A DNA stretch of 11,689 nucleotides. Source: Pavlovales sp. CCMP2436 (Eukaryota > Haptophyta > Pavlovophyceae > Pavlovales). The first letter of the stretch is position 1. Every line of letters starts with the position of its first letter. Location: assembly GCA_026770615.1 (NCBI GenBank), contig MU631457.1, forward strand, positions 104,359-116,047, in the 5' to 3' direction. The notes beneath the pieces were generated by a model. It had not been told where the DNA came from and did no database searches. It saw nothing but the letters and a program-made list of their open reading frames with translations. The position numbers and the translations under genes are program-made. This document shows positions 6,601 to 11,689 of this stretch, in pieces.

Positions 6601-7876
6601 CTGAAGGGGAGGGGAAGCCGCGGTATCCGTGTGTGTGGAGGGGGTCCCTCACTCCGAGCGTTCACGACGCTCAGCCCGAGGAGATATAAAATTAAATTAA
6701 TCGCGGGCGGGCATTTAACTCGAAATTCACACACACCAAGAGGAGACCCCCTCCAGAAATTAGTCAGAAACTATTCATGTTCATTTAATATTATTTCTCA
6801 AAAAAAAACTCAAACGAACAGGGGGCTGGCCCAGAGAGCGGGAACGGGCATTTCAACTCAAAATTTCACACCGAGAGAATGATGACGAGGGGATGATGAC
6901 GCTATCCGTGTGCTCGGGAATGGTCTTAGGCTAACAGTGTGTTGTTGCTGAACCACTGGGAGACTGGGAGACCGTTTACGGGCCGGACGATTTTATAGAT
7001 ATTTACACACTTACCGAGAGCGCCCACGCCGTCGCCGAGAGTCCAAAGATCCACATGCGCGTGGGCTCGGGGTAGTCCCAGACCGCAATGGGGAAGGAGC
7101 AGCGCAGCAGGTAGAACGGCAGGGCCACCGCGTTCATGGAGTGCGTCGACGGCCAGCCGAAGTCGACATCCTTTGCCGCCGTGAGCAGCTGAGCCTCAGT
7201 CAGCTCCTCAGCAGAACTACGCCGGCGCGAGCTGCACGACGCCGGCGCCGCCTCCGCCGCCTCCGCCTCACTGCCCCCCGCCGCATCGCCCGATGCCGCA
7301 GCTGCCCTGGACGCGCAGGTGGTCGCGTCGGCCTCGTCCTCGTCGAGGTCGTGTGCGTCGCGGGTGTCGTCTAGCCCTTGGTCCAGCGCGGCGGCGCTAT
7401 TCTCCGCGGCGCGTCGTTCCCAGTCCCATCGCATCTGCAGCGGCGGCCTGCGTCACCAGGCATGGACCAGGGGTAGAGATCAGGCGGGTGCTTCACGCAG
7501 CAGAGGTGCAGGGGTGGGGTGCGCGGCGGAGGAGCTGGGGCAGGCGGCACCTGGGCAGGCAAAACCAGTTTTTGAGCCAGTTGCCGAGGTAGAGGTTGAA
7601 GGCGAACAGGAGGACCAGCGCCAGCCCGTTGCCCACGTCGCAGAACCACATGTACGCTGGCACCGCGAGAAAGTAGAATTCCTCCTCGCCGCAGAAGGTC
7701 GCTGCGCGGGCGAATGCCGTCAGCCACGGGCCACGGCAGCGCAAGTGCAGCAGCCACGGCATCCAGCCCACAGTGGCGGAGATTTGCTTGAGCAGGTACA
7801 GGCGCGCCGTGTCGCGCGCGGCGTTGAGGCCGACGGCGAGCGGGAAGGTGGAGGTAGTTGTGCGTTCGCCCTTCAT
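3631..7876 (-). CDS. Sphingosine-1-phosphate / long-chain-base-phosphate phosphatase (PAP2 superfamily, SGPP/LCB3-like), eight exons
   Basis: Dephosphorylates sphingoid base phosphates, by family in the ER membrane. Exons: 7551-7876, 7015-7447, 6071-6484, 5474-5533, 4935-5001, 4556-4661, 4009-4120 and 3631-3837; total 1725 nt, 574 residues, all phases agree. The PAP2 motifs are complete: C1 KNWFCLPRP (102-110, the Arg codon split by intron 1), C2 PSTHS (208-212) and C3 SRVYLGVHSPAD (257-268). The GEEEFYF and YLGNWLKN wording before C1, and LLILAHP plus LLGFTFGFVVGAHV after C3, match SGPP/plant LCB3 proteins as remembered. About nine hydrophobic segments. Two low-complexity inserts: an acidic Ala-rich loop (about 120-200) and a Gly/Pro loop (about 295-375). 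Intron 5 is GC-AG. The exon 6 donor at 4556/4555 was chosen because it alone gives the phase needed by exon 7; the stronger-looking donor at 4579/4578 does not. The start at 7876 is the only ATG in frame; the frame stays open upstream past 8098, so a longer N-terminus is possible. Confidence 0.88.
3853..3883. repeat. 14-bp tandem repeat in phosphatase intron 7
   Basis: About two and a half units of gcaggcagtcaggg beside the acceptor of the last phosphatase exon (3838). On the transcript strand it gives a ctgccctgactgc pyrimidine-rich series that probably serves as the polypyrimidine tract. Confidence 0.65.
3944..3983. repeat. AT-rich inverted repeat
   Basis: attaatatcaatatt (3946-3960) is followed by its near reverse complement (3965-3981), then a (TA)n run to 3993. 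It lies just inside the donor side of phosphatase intron 7. Confidence 0.6.
4051..4111 (-). repeat. 12-bp direct repeat inside phosphatase exon 7
   Basis: ggcgcacagcgg occurs at 4051-4062 and 4100-4111 (49 bases apart), with weaker similarity around both. The two copies are read in different frames of the same exon (RCAPARR versus PLCALLR), which suggests the exon grew by an internal duplication. Confidence 0.6.
4121..4555 (-). other. Phosphatase intron 6 (435 nt)
   Basis: Donor TG|gtgcgc at 4556/4555, acceptor ctcag|C at 4121/4120 preceded by long C runs of the transcript strand (4139-4171). It contains the long hairpin at 4243-4335; the remainder is AT-rich with no credible frame. Confidence 0.6.
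4243..4335. repeat. 42-bp imperfect inverted repeat with tRNA-Leu-like arms
   Basis: The arms 4243-4284 and 4294-4335 pair with only a handful of mismatches and one bulge around a 9-base loop (ttcgatcaa). Read outward from the loop, each arm resembles the 5' half of a eukaryotic tRNA-Leu(UAA): the A-box-like tagccgagtggg (4298-4309), then gcgcggttaagatcc. The loop resembles the core of a B box. There is no matching 3' half, so this is not a complete tRNA gene; a tRNA-derived or foldback element is more likely. Confidence 0.6.
4735..4767 (-). pseudogene. Relic copy of the start of phosphatase exon 6
   Basis: On the minus strand this stretch reads LAAGNFLA then a stop, against LAKGNVLAC in true exon 6 (about 4615-4641). 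About 20 of 27 bases match. It lies in intron 5, upstream of exon 6. It is a decayed duplicate, not an exon in the present model. Confidence 0.55.
4765..4866. repeat. AT-rich cluster of palindromic atgaatattcat / tagatgaattattcat words
   Basis: Multiple direct and inverted copies of atgaatattcat-like and tagatgaattattcat words in about 100 bases, able to fold as a cruciform. It lies in phosphatase intron 5, between two relic exon copies. Confidence 0.65.
4854..4886 (-). pseudogene. Relic copy of the 3' end of phosphatase exon 5 with its GC donor
   Basis: The minus-strand sequence ggcaggcaagatgaatatt here matches the true exon 5 end and intron start (ggcaggcaagttgaatatt, ending near 4922) at all but one base, with weaker similarity further 5'. 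The duplicated piece spans the exon/intron boundary and includes the non-canonical GC donor. Confidence 0.55.
5002..5473 (-). other. Phosphatase intron 4 (472 nt), G/C-tract rich
   Basis: Donor TCG|gtgtgc at 5474/5473, acceptor gctag|GTG at 5002/5001. Much of 5150-5370 is a pyrimidine tract on the transcript strand with C runs up to about ten. A relic exon copy lies at 5103-5148. No independent gene is seen. Confidence 0.65.
5103..5148 (-). pseudogene. Relic copy of phosphatase exon 5
   Basis: On the minus strand this encodes VGFTLGFTVGAHI, against LLGFTFGFVVGAHV in exon 5 (4935-5001). The nucleotide match is strong over about 35 bases (cgggtt.acctt.ggatt...ggcgcacac). Only C-rich sequence lies upstream and no close AG acceptor is present, so it is probably a dead duplicate. 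An alternative exon cannot be excluded. Confidence 0.6.
5534..6070 (-). other. Phosphatase intron 3 (537 nt), simple-sequence rich
   Basis: Donor TCG|gtattc at 6071/6070, acceptor gtcag|GTG at 5534/5533, with the C-rich tract of the transcript strand at 5545-5592. It contains an (ATC)n run (5597-5623), a diverged tandem repeat (5671-5838), an (AAAATC)4 run (5836-5860) and purine-rich sequence (5870-6060). No gene is seen. Confidence 0.65.
5671..5838. repeat. Diverged direct repeat, period about 91 bp
   Basis: Units 5671-5740 and 5762-5838 each begin cact[g/a]cattattattagt and end actgcatgtccaat[g/a]agaa, with a more diverged middle. An old tandem duplication inside phosphatase intron 3. Confidence 0.65.
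6151..6215 (-). repeat. In-frame SPGE-type coding repeat in phosphatase exon 3
   Basis: On the minus strand SSPGEG, LFSPGEL, LFSPGEG and QLCPGGG follow one another in units of about 18-21 nt (plus-strand core ctcccgg[a/g]ctgaa). It sits in the loop between the C3 motif helix and the next hydrophobic segment. It could be a coding minisatellite or an unrecognised in-frame intron. Confidence 0.65.
6485..7014 (-). other. Phosphatase intron 2 (530 nt) with diverged repeats
   Basis: Donor TCG|gtaagt at 7015/7014, acceptor taccag|GTC at 6485/6484. Inside, 6708-6735 and 6845-6873 are similar (gggcattt.aactc.aaatt.cacac), the tatccgtgtg word recurs near 6624 and 6902, and ggagggggtc (about 6638-6647) recurs inverted near 6744-6753. 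This could be remnants of a small interspersed element; no gene is seen. Confidence 0.6.
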
Positions 7877-8176
7877 CGCGCCCCGGCGGTTGAAGGGAAG
7901 CCCCGATGCCCGAGCTGCTGCTGCTGCCTCACCGAATTTAAAACTTGCGCTGATGACACCGGAAATCACCGCTGTACCAATTGGCTGTACCGGCGTGGCA
8001 AGCTGGCTCGCCTCAGTCGCAAGTGTTCCGGCTGATTTGCCTGGTACGAGCAGCCCCTTGTCGAGGGCTACCAGTCGAAATCGCCGGTACAGGGGCACAC
8101 GTAACGTGAGCCCGTGCTCGGCCTCGGCCTGTCGGTGGGCCGACCGGCGCGAAGCGCGCCAGCGAGCGCCGACGAC
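7877..8176. other. Region between phosphatase start and transposase start
   Basis: 300 bases between two divergent start codons. The minus-strand phosphatase frame stays open across most of it (including RFRLVALDKGLLVPGKSAG near 8030-8085) but has no ATG, so it may be 5' coding sequence from an unrecognised upstream exon or simply 5' UTR. No terminal inverted repeat of the transposon was found here by eye. Confidence 0.45.
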
Positions 8177-8748
8177 ATGGCTCCGCGTCTACCGCCTCCC
8201 GGGCCGCAGAAGCACTATGTTAGCTACCTGCGCACGCCCAGCGGCCTTGTGCCGTGGCAGTGCCCGAGGGCACGACCCGCGCCTACGTCAACAAGACGGA
8301 CTAAAAGCGGCACAGTCGCCGAGGCCGGGCCGAGCGCGCAGCACTCGCCGCCTGTCGTCGACGAGGTGGATGTATTCGAGGAGGAGGCTCCTATGGAGGG
8401 TGGCCTCTGCGGGGGGAGCTGTGGCTGGAGCGGTGGCGGCGGCGGCGGCAGGCGCAGCACACGCGAGCAGAACATCCGCTGGGACGAGTTGTCCGCGCTG
8501 CGCTTGTCAAGCGCCTTGGAGCGCGAAGGTGCCTCGTCGCTGTACATGCTCGAGCCCGACAACGACGATGGCGAAAAGCGGCCCCCCCTTGCCACCTACC
8601 GCTGTTCGTCTAGCGTCTGCAGGGCGGCGGCACGCCCGCTCGTTATCATCCAGTGTTCGCTTTGCAACCAGAGCCGACTGTGCCCCGAGTGCGACCTTCA
8701 GGCGCATAGCTGCTTCCACACGCATCCGAGAATTATGTGCTGGGGCGA

Positions 8749-8783
8749 GCAGGGCTCGGCGGGTGGCCAGGGCTCGGCGGGTG
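8749..8783 (+). repeat. Short tandem coding repeat in the transposase
   Basis: cagggctcggcgggt occurs twice in frame, giving QGSAGGQGSAG, in the spacer after the CxC2-like cluster. Confidence 0.7.
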
Positions 8784-9314
8784 TCGCCGCGGGCGAGTGC
8801 GGTGGCGGCATTCTGGGGCTAGAACCGTACCAGTTCGTCGACGAGTACGATGTGCTCGATGCGCGAGATGGGTTCGATCCGCAGCTGCACGAGGTGCCCT
8901 TGCTGCACTTGTCGCCGTCTGCGGTCCCTGTCGCATGCCCGAACGTCTGCTGCAAAAACATACGTCTCGCGCAGTGCACAGCTCCGTTGCGCCCGCGCAA
9001 GATCGATATCTGGACATCCGATGGCGTGTTTTCCTTTCCCGACTTCAACTGGTATTGCTGGTGTCGTTTCGCCCCTCGCCGCAGGATGCGCGGCTGGTCT
9101 TTGGGGCCGAGTGCGCGACCACCGACCAGACGCAAACGCTCTTCTCCTTGCCTTTCCTCGCATCATGGCACGACCGTGTTAACGTCGCCGGCAACGGGCT
9201 GCACGGCATCTGTGACGAGCTACAAGAGAGAGCCAACGACACGCTCGCTCGGCCGATCAAGCGCATCTCGATGCGTGCAGCCCGCGCAGCATATAACTCG
9301 TTCTCCCGCACAAG

Positions 9315-9494
9315 GTATGCGCCCCCTGTCCCTCCCCCCCCCCTCCTCACATCAGTACTCACTGCTCCTCCCCCACAATAACACAGATGATTAGTATACT
9401 AAAAAAAATAGTATTGTTGTTGTTAATAATTATTTGCATTATTTGCATTATTATTATTATTAATAATAATAATAATATTAATACTAATATTATT

Positions 9495-9532
<38 letters not shown>

Positions 9533-9734
9533 TATTGTTATTATTCGTATCATCATTATTATGATGATTCCACACTACCCCCCCCCGGTCTCCAAATAAT
9601 AATGAAAACAGCAATTCTTATTACCCTCCTCCCCCCTCTCCCTCTAGTCTTAATGACAGCAACAACAATAATAACCCCCCCCCCTCCCCCACCCCCAATG
9701 GCCCCTCCCCTCGTGTTGCGTGTATGTACCCAAG
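9315..9734 (+). other. Transposase intron 1 (420 nt) with ATT/ATC microsatellites
   Basis: Donor ACAAG|gtatgc at 9314/9315, acceptor cccaag|G at 9734/9735 after C runs (9676-9710). The interior is ATT-rich (9410-9490) followed by an (ATC)n run (9495-9532). Apparent frames here are microsatellite translations. Confidence 0.7.
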
Positions 9735-9855
9735 GTGGATTCAGGTTGAAAAGGCGCGGATGCCCTTGCAGTATCACAACTTCTGTTTCGGCTGCATGTC
9801 GGGCGTGTGCAGCGTCGCTGTCGACGCTGATATTAAATGCTACCACCTGAGGCAC

Positions 9856-9861
9856 TAGTGA
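9856..9861 (+). other. Two consecutive in-frame stop codons (TAG TGA) in the transposase
   Basis: The frame reads KCYHLRH, TAG, TGA, then AKSSDF with uninterrupted transposase coding on both sides. No GT-AG intron can remove only this point. It lies just after the presumed first catalytic Asp. Inactivation is the simplest reading. Confidence 0.8.
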
Positions 9862-10353
9862 GCAAAAAGCTCCGACTTCACGTCGAGCTCCTTCGTCGAC
9901 GAGCCCGGCGGCTCTGCCTGGGCCGACGTGGCCCTGGCCGAGGACATGTACATAGCAGCGCGAGCGGTGGCCAACTACAAAGCGCAGGCGTACTGTGAGC
10001 ATGCTAGGCTCCGAGCCTTAGGCGGGGTCGAGCCTTGCGCTGTGCGGGCGCGCGACGTCGAGGCGCTGGTCGTGCTGGCGTGCCCGCATGGCCACATCCT
10101 CGTGATGTTCGACATTCGCCAGGGCGGAGAGTCGCTTGTGCACGCCTTCGTGGCACTGCTGCTCCTCCGCCTTTGCCTCGAGCGGCTTGCCGATGCTGGG
10201 ATCATCGAAGATGCCAAGCAGGCGATGCCGCGGACGGTGGCCGGTGACACTGCCTGCCAATACCTCGCATGCTTCGAGAACATCGAGAAAGGCATGGCCC
10301 GTAACGTGGGCAATCCGTTGTTCCTCGAGAAGCACAGCCGCCGCACGCTCGAG

Positions 10354-10483
10354 GTCCGTGTCCCCTCTACTTCCCCCCCCCCTCATTATTCTTATTATTT
10401 CAACCGCATGTTATAATAATTATAGTGAGTTTATTATTATAATTGTAACTTACTGCGCACTGCCTGCCTATCTATCCTTGCAG
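10354..10483 (+). other. Transposase intron 2 (130 nt)
   Basis: Donor CTCGAG|gtccgt (weak) and acceptor ccttgcag|GTA, phase 0. C-run and AT-rich interior; it joins RRTLE to VIGMRF. Confidence 0.7.
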
Positions 10484-11395
10484 GTAATAGGCATGCGCTT
10501 CGACGGCGCAGGGCAAGCGGTGGGCTTTGAGGGGCTGCTTGCCATGGGCATGCACTTTGGCGTGAACCAATTCCACCTCGGCTCGCACGGCTTCGCCTGC
10601 CAGGTCCTGCACGGCGCCAACTCGCTCGCTGGCGCATGCCAAATCGACTACGAGTGTGTTGAGTGCCTCAACCGCTATCTGAGCCATGTCGGCCCGCTCG
10701 CCGCCTGGCGCTCGCTGCCTGGTCGGCGCGAGCTCCTCGCGTGCACAGCTGCGCGAACGCAGCGCCTCGCTCACATGCGTCTCGCGTTCGAGGTTTTGCA
10801 CGTGAGGCTCGGGCTTCCCGCAGACGAGGCTGCCAGTGTGCGTCGTGTGCTCGAGGCTGGCCGTCGCCTCAATCTTTGGGACGGGGACGACAGTCTCCCC
10901 AGGAACTGGCTCGAGCTCTGCGCAGAGCCCATGGCCGAGGTCCGCTTCGTGGTTGGCTCGATCGCGCGCACGGCCCGCACGAACGCAGAGGCTCAGATTC
11001 TGTCGCTGCGCACTCACATCGTGGCCGAGGTATACCTTGGGGAGCAGCTCAGGCAAAAGCAGGCGACTGCGTGCAACGCCCACAACCAAAAGATCGGAAG
11101 GAACCGACTGGAGGCCAGCGCAAAGGGCGTGCACGAAAATTTGCGCAAGCTCGTCTCGCTGGAAAAGCCGGCGGCGGCGGGCTCGGCGGAGCGCGAGAAC
11201 GGCGGGCTTGGCGGCGGCGGGCTGGGCAGCAGCGAGCGCGAGCCCGAGTGGTTCGAATCCAGCTTAGAGTCGCTTGCAGAAAAGTGCTGGGCGGGCCAGT
11301 TTCCGTGGCACGCAGGCCCGGAGACGCTGCCCGACGCGACGGTGCTTGCCGACAAGCTCTCGCTCTACCAGCGCGCCAACCTGTGAGCAGAGCAT

Positions 11396-11689
11396 ACTGT
11401 CCGTCCCCCAACTCCACCCGTCCACTGTCTGCACAGTGTCTGCCGTCCACTGTCTGCACAGTTTCTGCCGTCCATTGTCTGCCGTCTTCTGTCTGCTATC
11501 CACTGTCTGCCCACTGTCTGCCGTCCACTGTCTGCTGCACACTGTCTGCCCACTGTCTGCTATCCACTGTCTGCCCACTATCTGCCGTCCACTGTCTGCT
11601 GCCCACTGTCTGCCCACTGTCTGCCCGCTGTCTGCCCACTGTCTGCTGCCCACTGTCTGCTGCCCACTGTCTGCTGCCCACTGTCTGCT
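11396..11689. repeat. Minisatellite of cactgtctgcc-type units, runs off the window
   Basis: More than 20 copies of a 10-14 bp unit with core ccactgtctgc and variable spacers (cgt, tgc, tat, cc). It begins about ten bases after the transposase stop and reaches the right edge. Long frames on the minus strand (repeated RQWADSGQTV-like words) are only translations of the repeat. Confidence 0.9.

Larger units (their letters stand above)
8177..11386 (+). mobile_element. KDZ (Zisupton-like) transposase gene with CxC2-like Cys/His cluster, probably decayed
   Basis: Exons 8177-9314, 9735-10353 and 10484-11386; introns GT-AG, phases 2 and 0, about 886 codons. Residues 160-183 form a treble-clef-like cluster (C160-x2-C163, C169-x2-C172, H177, C179, H181, H183) as in CxC2 domains attached to KDZ transposases. 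The D-D-E core is recognisable: Asp at 9823-9825 (CSVAVDADIK), Asp at 10246-10248 (GDTACQY) and Glu at 10652-10654 (IDYECVECLNRYLS), with the family-typical LACPHGHILVMFDI and FHLGSHGFACQV segments. A helical C-terminal region ends at the TGA. Two defects: the reading frame moves by two bases between about 9027 and 9085 (indel, or a 59-nt intron 9027-9085 with a weak donor), and TAG TGA stand in frame at 9856-9861. Family assignment is from remembered motifs; terminal repeats and target-site duplication were not found. Confidence 0.72.

Noticed and set aside
7319..8822. Plus-strand open frames across the phosphatase N-terminal exons
   Set aside because: Arg/Ala-rich antisense translations; the minus strand carries PAP2 motifs C1 and C2 with consistent splice phases.
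9040..9085. A 24- or 33-nt intron to repair the transposase frame
   Set aside because: Both lengths are multiples of three and would not change the frame as required.
9387..9614. Poly-Ile, poly-Met and poly-Asp frames
   Set aside because: Translations of ATT/ATC microsatellites inside transposase intron 1.
10472..11134. Minus-strand frame of about 220 codons opposite the transposase
   Set aside because: Antisense shadow; the plus strand in this interval carries the conserved FHLGSHG and E-containing motifs.
11264..11653. Minus-strand frame with repeated RQWADSGQTV-like words
   Set aside because: Translation of the minisatellite; unit length varies, no conserved domain.
11396..11689. CRISPR-like array
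   Set aside because: Units are only 10-14 bp with no unique spacers of regular length, and the context is eukaryotic.

Overview
The window looks like nuclear DNA of a unicellular eukaryote, most likely a flagellated alga (haptophyte-like or similar). The reasons are GC-rich exons split by short, phase-consistent introns whose interiors are AT-rich or simple-sequence. It holds a LisH/AAA katanin, a sphingoid-base phosphatase and a signal-peptide methyltransferase, and has no bacterial operon logic or ribosome binding sites. I cannot fix the species. Gene models were built by hand from splice signals, codon phase and remembered family motifs; no alignment was run.

Layout. (1) 1-1943, minus: the N-terminal six exons of a katanin p60 A-like 2 (KATNAL2) homologue, with a LisH domain, a variable linker and the start of the AAA+ domain. 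The gene runs off the left edge, and its last visible exon end is tandemly duplicated. (2) 1944-2258: compact head-to-head intergenic region. (3) 2259-3422, plus: an intronless 387-residue class I SAM-dependent methyltransferase with a signal peptide. (4) 3631-7876, minus: an eight-exon PAP2-superfamily phosphatase of the sphingosine-1-phosphate / long-chain-base-phosphate phosphatase type (SGPP/LCB3). All eight exons join in phase to about 574 residues with all three PAP2 motifs. One intron is GC-AG, and relic copies of its exons lie in its introns. (5) 8177-11386, plus: a KDZ (Kyakuja-Dileera-Zisupton)-type transposase with a CxC2-like Cys/His cluster and a recognisable D-D-E core. It is interrupted by a frame change and by two consecutive in-frame stops, so it is probably a decayed copy. 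(6) 11387-11689: a minisatellite beginning just after the transposase stop and running off the right edge.

The genes do not form a pathway; they are independent eukaryotic genes (microtubule severing, a probable secretory-pathway or plastid methyltransferase, sphingolipid phosphate turnover) next to a mobile element. The most unusual signal is structural: short duplications of exon pieces, often with their splice sites, occur in two unrelated genes (1-95; 4735-5148). In addition, four introns of similar length (472-537 nt) share the junction TCG^gt...ag^GT in phase 0. Both suggest local processes that create or move introns and exons.
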